Positions 17,271 through 25,428 of a stretch of DNA of 64,000 bases are shown here, one piece after another (position 1 is the stretch's first letter; every line of letters begins with the position of its first letter). The DNA comes from Staphylococcus simulans. GTDB taxonomy: Bacteria > Bacillota > Bacilli > Staphylococcales > Staphylococcaceae. Position numbers and translations under genes: made by a program. The DNA lies in contig NZ_PPRU01000018.1 in NCBI RefSeq assembly GCF_002902285.1, positions 59,927 through 123,926 on the forward strand, written 5' to 3'. A model generated the notes under the pieces. The model saw nothing but the letters and a program-made list of their open reading frames with translations, was not told where the DNA came from and made no database searches.

Positions 17271-19445
17271 ATGAGAAGTAGTATTATCGATTTATACGCA
17301 GCTGAAAATTTGCCAGCCAATCGTTGTTATGATGGAGTGTTATTACTTTGGCCAGTAAACGATACAGCAGAAATCCAAAGGTCCGCTCAAGTTGAAACAG
17401 TAAATAACACGGTTTGTCTCATCAACCATAATGAAGTTTTTCAAGTTTCGAAAAACAAAAAGATGATGATGGTTTATGTTGCGAGTGATTGGTTCCTTGA
17501 GAAGGATTTCGCTTTTTTTAATTATTGCTTTAATATTCAAATGGTTCAGTCGAACAGTAAAATTGAAAAAGCAATGTTGATCTTATTGGAAAAGTATCTT
17601 GAAGAAACCTTAACAGAAGAACTGATTAAAAAATGTATTAGTGAGATATGCGACATTTTAATTGAAGAGGCGAGTGTTGAAATCAAACATACGTCACACC
17701 AGTTAATTGCATCGCTAGATTATAGAGAAAAGAAAATCGTAGATTATATCAACGAACATATTGGAGAGAAACTGACTTTAGAGACAGTAGCTAAAGAAGT
17801 TTATATTTCTCCGACAACACTCTCTTCTTCCTTTTATAAAATATTTAATATGGGTTTCAGAAATTATATTGAAACATTACGAATTGGACTTTCTATAGAA
17901 ATGTTAGTAACGACTGACCGAAAAATTTTGGATATCTCTGAAGAAGTAGGTTTCAGTAATTTCAGTGGTTATTATCGGAAATTTAAACGTCATTTAGATA
18001 CCACGCCTAATGACTACAGACATAAATCTAAGCTGAGTAAAGACCTTTGTTATTTAGTAAAGGATCAAGATTCTGAAGTCAGTGAACAAGGTAAAAAAGT
18101 ATATTTAAAGAAAATCAAAGACATACTGAAGAACTGGACAGAAGATAAAGAGAACATTATTTATGTAGATAATAATAATCCCATCTATTCTCCTACACGT
18201 CCGTTTGTGATGACGATTCAAATTCGCACGCTTGAAGAATTGAAGGAAGTGATGGTTTATCACAGGCATCAAGAAATCTTTGATTTCGATGATGAAGTGA
18301 TGTTCTTAATCCATCCAAGTATACCAACGATTCATCAACATTTTAGCACGAGTGAACTAGTTGCTATGCTTGATACTATCTATCAAAGCAATGCGAGAGT
18401 AGCTTTTGAACTTGAATCAAAAGAAGATATTGATTATGTGAAACATGAATTATTACAGTCACGTGCATTTACAGATCATCAAGCCTATGCAGATCTTAAA
18501 AAGGATACATCTAAGATTTCGATAACATTTAGTTTGCAGAATCAATCATTGAAAGACATCTATATACAAAAAATGAGAATTAAAGAAATTGGGTTTAATG
18601 TTAATTTTAACCTAGATGTTACTAAATTGTTTAATGATCCTGAAAAATTTAAAGCATTAGAACTCCCAATTAAACGAGTGAATTTTGATTATTTCTTTAT
18701 TGATAATGAAAAGTTGAAACATCCTTATTTGGAAAAATCTTATAAAAAAATGCCGATGAAACAACTAGTCAATTTGAATGCGCTGCAGTCAGTTATGAAA
18801 CAAGTTCATTTAGAAGAACGTAAATATATACTGCTTAATGTTCCGAATAGGAAATTATTGAATGAAGATATGAGTCTCTTAGATAGCACACCATTAATGA
18901 TGTATATGTTTATGCGCTTTTATAGTATTTTATCTGGAATCGGCGTGGATTTATATCAACGTACTGATACGAATATCGCATTTCTTTTTGATACAAATGG
19001 TTTCAAGACCACACTGTATTTTTTATATAGACAACTGTCTGGATTTGAGACGTTTTATTTCTATGAAGATGATGCTTGTCTCATGACACGTGGGGATGAA
19101 CATTACAGTATTATCGTCTATGACTGGCGTATTATTGAAAATGAAATACATGAAGGTAATCAAAGTTGTCATCGTTTCTATATCGGTTTTAAAGATAAAA
19201 GTTTAAGAGACAATTATTTGGTAACACGTGAAGTAACAGATTATAAACACGGTAATATCAAGGAGATTATTTCACCCAATATCATGCCTACATTTAAATG
19301 GCCAAAAGATTTAAAACGTAAGATAAAAAACGCCAATAATCCAAAGTTTGATGTATTTGAACACAACTTTAACAATGGCACATTGAGTGTTGATGTTGAA
19401 TATAATTCATTGCAATTGATTTCTTTATATAAAACAACGAAATAG
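17271..19445 (+). CDS. Large AraC-family transcriptional regulator (Rsp-like)
   Basis: This 724-aa cytoplasmic regulator has its AraC DNA-binding domain at about residues 155-250: the first helix-turn-helix is near LTLETVAKEVYISPTTLSS and the second near ILDISEEVGFSNFSGYYRKFKR. It is flanked by an N-terminal cupin-like region and a very long C-terminal region (about 270-720) of TIM-barrel/glycosidase-like character without clear catalytic residues. The layout matches the giant staphylococcal AraC proteins such as Rsp and the homologue next to sarX. Targets are unknown. Its Shine-Dalgarno is weak (AAAGG), suggesting low expression. sarX follows 155 bases later. Confidence 0.82.
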   Translation: MRSSIIDLYAAENLPANRCYDGVLLLWPVNDTAEIQRSAQVETVNNTVCLINHNEVFQVSKNKKMMMVYVASDWFLEKDFAFFNYCFNIQMVQSNSKIEKAMLILLEKYLEETLTEELIKKCISEICDILIEEASVEIKHTSHQLIASLDYREKKIVDYINEHIGEKLTLETVAKEVYISPTTLSSSFYKIFNMGFRNYIETLRIGLSIEMLVTTDRKILDISEEVGFSNFSGYYRKFKRHLDTTPNDYRHKSKLSKDLCYLVKDQDSEVSEQGKKVYLKKIKDILKNWTEDKENIIYVDNNNPIYSPTRPFVMTIQIRTLEELKEVMVYHRHQEIFDFDDEVMFLIHPSIPTIHQHFSTSELVAMLDTIYQSNARVAFELESKEDIDYVKHELLQSRAFTDHQAYADLKKDTSKISITFSLQNQSLKDIYIQKMRIKEIGFNVNFNLDVTKLFNDPEKFKALELPIKRVNFDYFFIDNEKLKHPYLEKSYKKMPMKQLVNLNALQSVMKQVHLEERKYILLNVPNRKLLNEDMSLLDSTPLMMYMFMRFYSILSGIGVDLYQRTDTNIAFLFDTNGFKTTLYFLYRQLSGFETFYFYEDDACLMTRGDEHYSIIVYDWRIIENEIHEGNQSCHRFYIGFKDKSLRDNYLVTREVTDYKHGNIKEIISPNIMPTFKWPKDLKRKIKNANNPKFDVFEHNFNNGTLSVDVEYNSLQLISLYKTTK

Positions 19446-19600
19446 ATTGAAGTTTATAAAAGGTAATTGTATTTTATACAATTCAATTTGTCGTACTTAG
19501 GAAAATTGCAAAGACAATGTGGGGAAACACTAAAGACTTTTAGAGTTTTAATATTCATACTTAATGTATTATATCGATATAAAATCTGGAGGCGTATACT

Positions 19601-19957
19601 TTGAAAAAAAGTAACTTAGAGAAATTGCTCAATGAATACAAAAAATTTATGGATTTGACACGTTTCATTGAAGAAACATATAAAATCAACATGAATGACT
19701 TTGTAATACTTAATTGTGTTCATGAGAATTGCACCGAAGAAAAGATGTTAATGCAGCCCTTTTTAAAGATTGCAACAGATTCATTTGAAATTAGCCGAAC
19801 TAAAGTTTTGGCATCCATTCGTAAACTAGTCAATCAAGACCGTGTCAGCAAAGTCCGTTCTGAGTCTGACGAACGTAAGGTTTATATTTATATGGATGAT
19901 AAAAACATAGAAAAACTTGATCAAATGCTTAAAGACATTGATAAGTTTTTAGGTTGA
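19601..19957 (+). CDS. sarX: SarA-family regulator SarX
   Basis: This 118-aa single-domain winged-helix protein of the SarA/MarR superfamily contains the family core: KIATDSFEISRTKVLASIRKLVNQDRVSKVRSESDERKVYIYM, split as recognition helix, then beta-hairpin wing with SDERK. Assignment to SarX rests on length, the preceding giant AraC gene and the yebC gene downstream, the same order as in S. aureus. There SarX represses agr and is MgrA-controlled; mgrA is also in this window. The start is TTG with TGGAGG 8 bases upstream. A terminator follows. Confidence 0.8.
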   Translation: MKKSNLEKLLNEYKKFMDLTRFIEETYKINMNDFVILNCVHENCTEEKMLMQPFLKIATDSFEISRTKVLASIRKLVNQDRVSKVRSESDERKVYIYMDDKNIEKLDQMLKDIDKFLG

Positions 19958-20003
19958 TAATACATCTGAACACCCCATACTAGAGAGATATAATATTGTG
20001 GAT

Positions 20004-20032
20004 GAACAGCCCGGTTTTTGGGCTGTTTTTTT
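20004..20032 (+). terminator. Intrinsic terminator of sarX
   Basis: AACAGCCC and GGGCTGTT pair over GGTTTTT, with TTTTTTT following. Confidence 0.9.
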
Positions 20033-20152
20033 ATGAGGATTCAAAGTAATTATGCACAAAAGGGGAACTTGGTTTTCAATAACTATATATTAAGCGTGAA
20101 ATCATGTATAATAGTTGATGTTAAAAATTGAGAGCGAAAGCGAGATGGAAGT

Positions 20153-20869
20153 ATGGGACGTAAATGGAATAACATCAAAGAGAAAAAAGCCCAAAAAGAT
20201 AAAAATACAAGTCGTATTTATGCGAAATTCGGTAAAGAAATTTATGTAGCTGCGAAATCTGGTGAACCTGATCCAGAATCGAACCAAGCATTACGTTTAG
20301 TGCTTGAACGTGCAAAAACGTATAATGTACCGAAAAACATCATCGACCGAGCGATTGACAAAGCAAAAGGTAATGATGATGAAAACTACGATGAATTACG
20401 TTATGAAGGGTTTGGTCCTAGCGGTTCAATGCTGATTGTTGATGCATTGACTAATAATGTTAACCGTACTGCATCAGATGTACGTGCTGCTTTCGGTAAA
20501 AATGGCGGTAACATGGGTGTATCAGGTTCAGTATCATATATGTTCACACATACAGGTACTTTCGCATTTGAAGGCAAATCTGCAGATGAAATCTTAGAAG
20601 TTTTAATGGAAAAAGATTTAGATGTGCGAGATGTTGTCGAAGACGGTGATTTAACTATCGTTTATGCTGAACCAGATCAATTTGCACAAGTACAAGAAGC
20701 TTTAAAAGAAAGCGGCGTTGAAGAATTCGAAGTTGCTGAATTTGAAATGTTACCTCAAAACGACATCCAATTATCAGATGAAGACAAAGCAACTTTAGAA
20801 GGCTTAATCGATGCGTTAGAAGATTTAGAAGATGTTCAAAACGTTTATCATAACGTGGACTTGGATTAA
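20153..20869 (+). CDS. YebC/PmpR-family regulator
   Basis: This 238-aa TACO1/YebC protein opens with [29 protein letters not shown], the conserved basic N-terminus (read here in two parts, 2-15 and 16-30), followed by the [21 protein letters not shown] region and an acidic C-terminal lobe. Family members have been described both as transcription regulators and as translation factors easing ribosome pausing; the sequence cannot separate these. It ends 3 bases before the cupin gene, so the two are cotranscribed. Confidence 0.88.
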   Translation: MGRKWNNIKEKKAQKDKNTSRIYAKFGKEIYVAAKSGEPDPESNQALRLVLERAKTYNVPKNIIDRAIDKAKGNDDENYDELRYEGFGPSGSMLIVDALTNNVNRTASDVRAAFGKNGGNMGVSGSVSYMFTHTGTFAFEGKSADEILEVLMEKDLDVRDVVEDGDLTIVYAEPDQFAQVQEALKESGVEEFEVAEFEMLPQNDIQLSDEDKATLEGLIDALEDLEDVQNVYHNVDLD

Positions 20870-20872
20870 GTA

Positions 20873-21364
20873 ATGGAACATTCTGTATCGGAATGGGTGC
20901 GCCAATTAGATTTATTACCGCATCCAGAAGGCGGCTATTATAAAGAAATTATTAAAGCTGAACGCCAAGAAGAAGGACAAGCACGTCCAGCTTATACGAG
21001 TATTTATTTTTTATTAACAGATGATAATATCTCACATTTTCATCGTATAGATGCAGATGAAATTTGGTATTACCACTATGGTAACACTTTAACAGTGCAT
21101 ATGATTTATCCTAATGGCCAATATGAAGCGGTAGACCTTGGACCCGATAAAACAAAGGGTGAAGTGCTACAACACGTTGTGCCTGCAGGTACAATTTTTG
21201 CATCTTCGATTAAAGATGAAAAAGGCTATGCGCTGGTTGGATGTATGTGCCAACCAGGTTTCATGTTTGAGCATTTTGAAATGTTTGATCAAGCGGAACT
21301 TAAAAAAGCTTATCCTCATTTGATTGAAGTGATTGAACACTATGCACTAGAAACTATTGATTGA
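20873..21364 (+). CDS. DUF985 cupin protein
   Basis: This 163-aa single cupin of the YML079-type DUF985 family has LLPHPEGGYYKE at residues 15-26, SIYFLLTDDNISHFHRIDADEIWYYH split across the first cupin motif, and a second motif around VPAGTIFASSI and GCMCQPGF. Such proteins bind small ligands, possibly nucleotides or sugars; a catalytic role is not established. It sits directly behind yebC and before a terminator. Confidence 0.82.
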   Translation: MEHSVSEWVRQLDLLPHPEGGYYKEIIKAERQEEGQARPAYTSIYFLLTDDNISHFHRIDADEIWYYHYGNTLTVHMIYPNGQYEAVDLGPDKTKGEVLQHVVPAGTIFASSIKDEKGYALVGCMCQPGFMFEHFEMFDQAELKKAYPHLIEVIEHYALETID

Positions 21365-21392
21365 TTTTAAAATTGAATCTATGTTTTACCAG

Positions 21393-21443
21393 GCACTTGC
21401 TTTAGATTTTGGGAACGAGCCCAAGCTAAAACAAGTGCTTTTT
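21393..21443 (+). terminator. Intrinsic terminator before the gas vesicle locus
   Basis: GCACTTGCTTTAG pairs with CTAAAACAAGTGC around a 21-base loop that itself contains GGG/CCC pairing, followed by TTTTTTTG. Confidence 0.85.
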
Positions 21444-21686
21444 TTGTATCTCGAAATATTTTAACTATAGCAGAAATTTATATTAGGGTAACACCTAGAA
21501 TTTAATACGTCTTACGAATCAGCTATTTAATCTATTCGCATTGATGAAGTTTAAATGTTTAAAGCGAATATTGGAGAGGATTTTATTGGTAAATAGTTTT
21601 TATCTTACAGGCTAATTCTCAATCGATAAAAATAAAATACAAAATACGTTTTACCTAAAAAGTATAAATGAATACGAAAATGATTT
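21444..21686. other. AT-rich upstream region of the gas vesicle locus
   Basis: About 240 bases of AT-rich DNA with a broken start-like motif (GAGGATTTTATTGG, 21575-21588) but no sustained reading frame on the plus strand. The sigma-B-like promoter lies at its right end. A minus-strand open frame across 21605-21898 has no ribosome binding site and is antisense to a real gene. Confidence 0.4.
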
Positions 21687-21711
21687 GTTTGTAAATTAGA
21701 GTTGAGGGTAA
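21687..21711 (+). promoter_or_regulatory. Sigma-B-type promoter ahead of the gas vesicle locus
   Basis: GTTTGT (21687-21692), a 13-base spacer and GGGTAA (21706-21711) match the staphylococcal sigma-B consensus GTTTWW-N12-15-GGGWAW in all but one position. Transcription would begin near 21718, about 30 bases ahead of the first gene, which has an AGAGAGAGGGG ribosome binding site. Confidence 0.65.
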
Positions 21712-21748
21712 AAACAATAATACCAATTAAAGAGAGAGGGGTGTTATC

Positions 21749-22228
21749 GTGAGCAGGTATAAAAAGGGCGTAAATATTAAAAAGAAGAAAAACAAGGGCA
21801 ATAAAAACATTCATGTCGCTGATGCTATTGTAGGCGGTGTGTTCGGCGCAACTTTCGGCTGGTTCTATAGACGAGAAGGCACTCAAAATATGATTCACCG
21901 TGTAAAAGAATCAGAGTTATTCCAAAATATTGCTTCAGATGTTTATGAAATTACTGAAGAAAATATTAAAGCCTACATCGCGATGAATATTGAAAATAAA
22001 ACCCGCGATTTTTTTCAAAAGCCCGATGAAGAGGACGAAGACGAAGAATATTATGAAGATGATGAAGAATTTGAAGAAGCATACGTAGAAGATGAAGACG
22101 ATGCTTACGATGATGAAGACGAAGAAGAGTTAGATGAAGAAGAATATTACGAAGCATTATTAGAAGAAAATGAACAGCTTAAAGAAGCTATCAGTCGTTT
22201 AGAAGATCGCTTTGAAGAGTTACTGTAA
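21749..22228 (+). CDS. GvpT/YtxH-like glycine-zipper protein with acidic tail
   Basis: This 159-aa protein heads the gas vesicle locus. A basic N-terminus (KKKKNKGNK) precedes a short hydrophobic glycine-zipper segment, ADAIVGGVFGATFGWFYRR (about 24-42), that closely parallels the ones in the next gene and in GvpT. A helical region follows, then a strongly acidic tract (about 89-140, mostly D/E/Y) and a C-terminal coiled coil (LLEENEQLKEAISRLEDRF). It probably associates with a membrane or vesicle surface through the zipper, but this is inference. The start has GAGAGGGG 8 bases upstream and is GTG. It forms a unit with the next gene. Confidence 0.65.
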   Translation: MSRYKKGVNIKKKKNKGNKNIHVADAIVGGVFGATFGWFYRREGTQNMIHRVKESELFQNIASDVYEITEENIKAYIAMNIENKTRDFFQKPDEEDEDEEYYEDDEEFEEAYVEDEDDAYDDEDEEELDEEEYYEALLEENEQLKEAISRLEDRFEELL

Positions 22229-22258
22229 AAACATTAAGAAAGTAGAGGGGAAAACAGT

Positions 22259-22711
22259 ATGAGCAAACAAATTAAAAACCAGACAGAAAAAACTAAAAAG
22301 TTACAACCTAAGAAGAAAAAATGGACATCTAGTCCCGTATACCGCACAGTGGCTGGGGGAGCAGTCGGTGCAGGTCTTGGTTATGTCTTAAAACCTAAGC
22401 AAGATAAAAAAGCACTTTATACTAAAAAGAATGCTTCAAATGCATCATTAAAAGATAAAGCTTCTGATTTAAAAGACTCTATCTTTGGTGATGATAAGAA
22501 GAAAAAAGGCAAAAAAGGTAAGAAAAATGCTAGGTTATTCAGTAAAAATACTAAAGGTAAAAAACGTAAAAAGAAACCAAATAAGAAACAGTTTCAGTTA
22601 TTGAAATCCGAAAATGAAACATTGCAACAACGTTTACAATTTTTAGAAGATAAATTAGATCAATATACAACATCGAAAAAACGTAAGAAATCTCTTTTCC
22701 GTAAAAAATAA
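22259..22711 (+). CDS. GvpT/YtxH-like glycine-zipper protein with basic tail
   Basis: This 150-aa protein is about one-third Lys/Arg. It contains the zipper YRTVAGGAVGAGLGYVLKPK (about 29-48), then a Lys-rich linker with repeated KKKKGKKGKK-type runs, and a C-terminal coiled coil LLKSENETLQQRLQFLEDKL (about 113-132) that matches in register the coiled coil of the preceding acidic protein. Opposite charge and matching zippers suggest the two proteins pair; this is inference. RBS AGAGGGG is 7 bases upstream of the ATG. A terminator follows, so these two genes can be expressed apart from the main gvp cluster. Confidence 0.62.
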   Translation: MSKQIKNQTEKTKKLQPKKKKWTSSPVYRTVAGGAVGAGLGYVLKPKQDKKALYTKKNASNASLKDKASDLKDSIFGDDKKKKGKKGKKNARLFSKNTKGKKRKKKPNKKQFQLLKSENETLQQRLQFLEDKLDQYTTSKKRKKSLFRKK

Positions 22712-22732
22712 ACTTTGGTTAAACGTTCAATC

Positions 22733-22769
22733 GAAAAGGTGCACAGTTAAAAAAACTGGCACCTTTTTT
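22733..22769 (+). terminator. Intrinsic terminator inside the gas vesicle locus
   Basis: AAAAGGTGCACAGTT and AACTGGCACCTTTTT pair (one mismatch) over AAAAA and run into Ts. It separates the first two genes from gvpQ onward. Confidence 0.88.
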
Positions 22770-22866
22770 AACTAGTAATACAAGCACTTTCAAAACCTCA
22801 AGATGTTAAACGTCAATACAATGATTGTAATGTAGATTAAGAGAATGTTTCAAAAGTTGTAATTGT

Positions 22867-22892
22867 GTTTGAGTTTAAATTCAAAGTGGTAC
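22867..22892 (+). promoter_or_regulatory. Possible second sigma-B-like promoter
   Basis: GTTTGA, a 14-base spacer and TGGTAC are a partial match (4 of 6 in the -10) to the sigma-B consensus, 210 bases ahead of gvpQ. The rest of the 22770-23102 gene-free stretch is AT-rich and shows nothing else beyond the strong AAAGGAGG ribosome binding site at 23090. Confidence 0.25.
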
Positions 22893-23102
22893 TGTAATTA
22901 ACATGAAAGAAAATAGATTTTACAACTAAATCGAATATTCAACTAAAAACAATAAATAATTTAAAGGTATTCAGACATCCTTTGAATCAAACGATAAGAA
23001 TGTACAGAAAAACATCTTAGACATCTTTATTTATTTTATTTATTGATAAGTCAAAGGTGGTTTCTATCAAAAAAGAAAATATCAATTTAAAGGAGGTCTA
23101 CA

Positions 23103-23591
23103 ATGCCTAATAAAATGGTGAAAAAAGCTGCTGGTGCAGTGGCAAAAAAAGCAATTGAAAAGACTCCTGACGAAATTGAAGATAAAGCAAAAGATAAATT
23201 AAAAGATAAAGCACACGAGATGATGGAAGAGAAAATAACAGAAGGCGTTCAAGATAAAGCAGATCAAGCAGCAGGCAAATTACAACAAGTGAAAGAGAAA
23301 AACCAAGAAGTTGTGCCTGAAGTTGCAGATAAAGCAACAGACAAAATGCAAGGCGCCCTGTTAAAGACACGTGATAAATTAGGACAAGTCAAAGAAGCTG
23401 GGGAAGCATTCCAAGAAAAAATCAACAAAGATGAGTCCGGCAACAGCAAGAAAAAAATCAAAGGTGTTCAAGACATCAAAAGTGTTCAAAATATCAAAGG
23501 TATTTCTAACATTAAAAGCTACAACGACATTAAACATGCCTCAGACATTAAGGGAGTAGAAGATAATAAATCAACATTGATTGACAACTAA
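23103..23591 (+). CDS. gvpQ: GvpQ-like gas vesicle accessory protein with hexapeptide repeats
   Basis: This 162-aa Lys/Glu/Asp/Ala-rich helical protein occupies the gvpQ position of the B. megaterium cluster. Residues about 20-105 have LEA-like repeats (DKAKDKLKDKAHEM, DKADQAAGKL, DKATDKMQG). The C-terminus (119-154) holds six consecutive hexapeptides of pattern I-K-x-x-x-D/N, then a short tail. GvpP and GvpQ have been reported dispensable for vesicle formation in B. megaterium constructs, so a stabilising role is more likely than a structural one. Naming is by position and composition, not by strong sequence identity. Confidence 0.6.
   Translation: MPNKMVKKAAGAVAKKAIEKTPDEIEDKAKDKLKDKAHEMMEEKITEGVQDKADQAAGKLQQVKEKNQEVVPEVADKATDKMQGALLKTRDKLGQVKEAGEAFQEKINKDESGNSKKKIKGVQDIKSVQNIKGISNIKSYNDIKHASDIKGVEDNKSTLIDN
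23457..23564 (+). repeat. Six tandem 18-bp repeats encoding IKxxx(D/N)
   Basis: The six encoded units are IKGVQD, IKSVQN, IKGISN, IKSYND, IKHASD and IKGVED. The codons differ between units, so the periodicity is kept at protein level rather than being a recent DNA duplication. Confidence 0.85.
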
Positions 23592-23651
23592 AAGAAACAT
23601 TAAAAGTTTAACGAATGAAAACAATATCAATTTGAGAGGGGATTGAACATT

Positions 23652-24002
23652 ATGAGTTCAGTACAAAGAAGTGCAGATACGTCTAGTTTAGCAGAAGTAA
23701 TCGACAGAATTTTAGATAAAGGTATCGTTATTGATGCTTACGTTAGAGTTTCAGTAGTAGGTATCGAAATCTTAACTATCGAAGCAAGAATCGTAATTGC
23801 CAGCGTAGATACTTGGTTAAGATATGCAGAAGCTGTAGGCTTACTGCGTGATGAAGTTGAAGAAGAAGGCTTACCAGGCCAACAACAAGAACAACTTTCA
23901 GGAGATACGAACCAACAGCAACAAATTTCTCAACAAAGTGAACCAGAAGAAGCAGAAACAAAAGAAGCAGACGACAAGAAAAAATCAAAATATAGTGTTT
24001 AA
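23652..24002 (+). CDS. gvpA: Gas vesicle structural protein GvpA (GvpA/B)
   Basis: This is the ribbed-shell subunit of the gas vesicle (116 aa). Residues 1-66 are the canonical core: [20 protein letters not shown], then the two hydrophobic beta strands [20 protein letters not shown] and the helix [15 protein letters not shown]. This is nearly the same as B. megaterium GvpB. Beyond the core is an atypical 45-residue tail rich in Gln then Glu/Lys, about 28 residues longer than the usual protein. The frame is open from a TTG at 23643, but the ATG at 23652 is 10 bases after GAGGGG and gives the standard MSSVQ start. Confidence 0.96.
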   Translation: MSSVQRSADTSSLAEVIDRILDKGIVIDAYVRVSVVGIEILTIEARIVIASVDTWLRYAEAVGLLRDEVEEEGLPGQQQEQLSGDTNQQQQISQQSEPEEAETKEADDKKKSKYSV

Positions 24003-24077
24003 TTTTTAAATTAAAAGGGAGGCGGCGACGGAATGTTGTCGTCATCTCTTACTATATAAGATTGATGGAGGATAATT

Positions 24078-24347
24078 ATGACGATCAAAGAACTTATGAG
24101 TAAAATTAGAGAATTCTTCAATGAAAATGTAGCACCGCCTTTCAAAATTACTTCAATCGAAGAACGTGAAGGCGATGAATCAGGTTGGACTGCGACAGTT
24201 GAAGTGATTGAAGAGAAAGAATATATGAAACGTTACGCGAAAGATGAAATGCTTGGCACGTATAGCGTTGTATTAGATAAAGATGGCGAAGTCACTTCAT
24301 TTAAACGTGAAGGTATTCGTTACAGAAGTAAAGTAGACGGTAGTTAA
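24078..24347 (+). CDS. Gas vesicle protein of the GvpO family (GvpR in Bacillus naming)
   Basis: This 89-aa protein has the compact alpha-beta layout of the GvpO family: helix MTIKELMSKIREFF, then ITSIEEREGDESGWTATVEVIEE and a late YSVVLDKDGEVTSFKREGIRY strand pair. In haloarchaea GvpO is needed for vesicle assembly. It takes the position of gvpR between gvpB and gvpN in B. megaterium. Here the next gene is gvpF, so gvpN is skipped. TGGAGG is 9 bases upstream of the ATG. Confidence 0.85.
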   Translation: MTIKELMSKIREFFNENVAPPFKITSIEEREGDESGWTATVEVIEEKEYMKRYAKDEMLGTYSVVLDKDGEVTSFKREGIRYRSKVDGS

Positions 24348-24404
24348 TTAATAAACGCTTTAATTAAAGGACACTAATACTAGGTACTCAAAGGAGATAA
24401 GCTT

Positions 24405-25169
24405 ATGGCACAAGAAGAAACAGGGATTTATATATTTTGTGGAACACAGACAGATCAAAACGACGATTTCGGAACTGTTGAAGTAGAAGGTGAAAATCGT
24501 GAGTTGTTCACAATCAGATATAAAGATGCAGCTATTGTTGCTGCAGAAGTTCCGATGAAGATTTATGCACCGAAGAAAGATAATTTAATGATGCACCAAA
24601 ATGTTGTGGCGACTGTTATGAAAGAAAAAGATGCAGTGATTCCTATCAGTTTCGGTAACGTATTTAAGTCTAAAGACGATGTTAAAGCTTTACTTGAAAA
24701 ATTGTACCCGCAATTTGAAACGTTATTCCCTGAAATCAAAGGAAAATTTGAATTAGGACTAAAAGTCATTGGCAAACAAGAGTGGTTAGAGTCAGTAGTG
24801 AATGACGACCCTAAATTACAGGAAATGGCAAAATCAGTACGCAGCAAATCAGAAGATGCAGGCTACTATGAACGTATTCAACTGGGTTCTGCGACACAAG
24901 ATGTTTTCAAGCAATTATCTAATAAAATAGAAGCGGATATTTATGAACCGCTCGCAGAGTTGAGTGCATCTGCTAAATCGAATGAACCTCAAAGCGAGAA
25001 AATGCTATTAAATGCAGCATTTTTAGTTGATGAGAAAAATGATCAAGCCTTTGATGATTTAGTAAATAAACTCTATGAAAAATGGGAAGACAAAGTAGAG
25101 TTCAAGTACACAGGTCCATGGGCCGCTTACAACTTTGTGAATATCCGTCTTAATATCGAGGGATCATAA
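24405..25169 (+). CDS. gvpF: Gas vesicle assembly protein GvpF/GvpL family (first copy)
   Basis: This 254-aa GvpF/L protein has the N-terminal opener GIYIFCGTQ, a central IPISFGNVFKSKDDVKALLEKL motif (family T-x-x-P-x-x-F-G-x-x-F), a helical linker and a C-terminal tail KYTGPWAAYNFVNI, the family GPWPPYSF-type end. Minor shell or nucleation role, contacting GvpA. One base separates it from gvpG. It is named F by position; a paralogue lies two genes downstream. Confidence 0.92.
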   Translation: MAQEETGIYIFCGTQTDQNDDFGTVEVEGENRELFTIRYKDAAIVAAEVPMKIYAPKKDNLMMHQNVVATVMKEKDAVIPISFGNVFKSKDDVKALLEKLYPQFETLFPEIKGKFELGLKVIGKQEWLESVVNDDPKLQEMAKSVRSKSEDAGYYERIQLGSATQDVFKQLSNKIEADIYEPLAELSASAKSNEPQSEKMLLNAAFLVDEKNDQAFDDLVNKLYEKWEDKVEFKYTGPWAAYNFVNIRLNIEGS

Positions 25170-25170
25170 A

Positions 25171-25407
25171 ATGATAGTATATGGCTCACTTAAGTTATTG
25201 AAAAAAATTGCAGAACAAGTCAAAGATGAAGCGGACAAAGAACTTTATGACCTTCCGACAATTGAAAAGAAATTAATTCAATTACAAATGCAAGAAGAAC
25301 TAGGTGAGATACCAGAAGACGAATACAAGGAAAAAGAAGAACAATTATTAGCACGTTATGAAACGGCTAAACAAAAAGAAATTGATGAAGCAGAAGCAAT
25401 GATATAA
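25171..25407 (+). CDS. gvpG: Gas vesicle protein GvpG
   Basis: This 78-aa all-helical protein is typical of the GvpG family: a basic hydrophobic first helix (VYGSLKLLKKIAEQV), then a long charged coiled-coil hairpin with LPTIEKKLIQLQMQEELGEIPEDEYKEKEEQLL split around the turn GEIPEDEY. It is needed for assembly in characterised systems, as part of the early F-G-J-L complex. It starts one base after gvpF and ends 21 bases before the next GvpF/L gene. Confidence 0.92.
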   Translation: MIVYGSLKLLKKIAEQVKDEADKELYDLPTIEKKLIQLQMQEELGEIPEDEYKEKEEQLLARYETAKQKEIDEAEAMI

Positions 25408-25428
25408 CAAAAGGAAGATGAATAGCGA

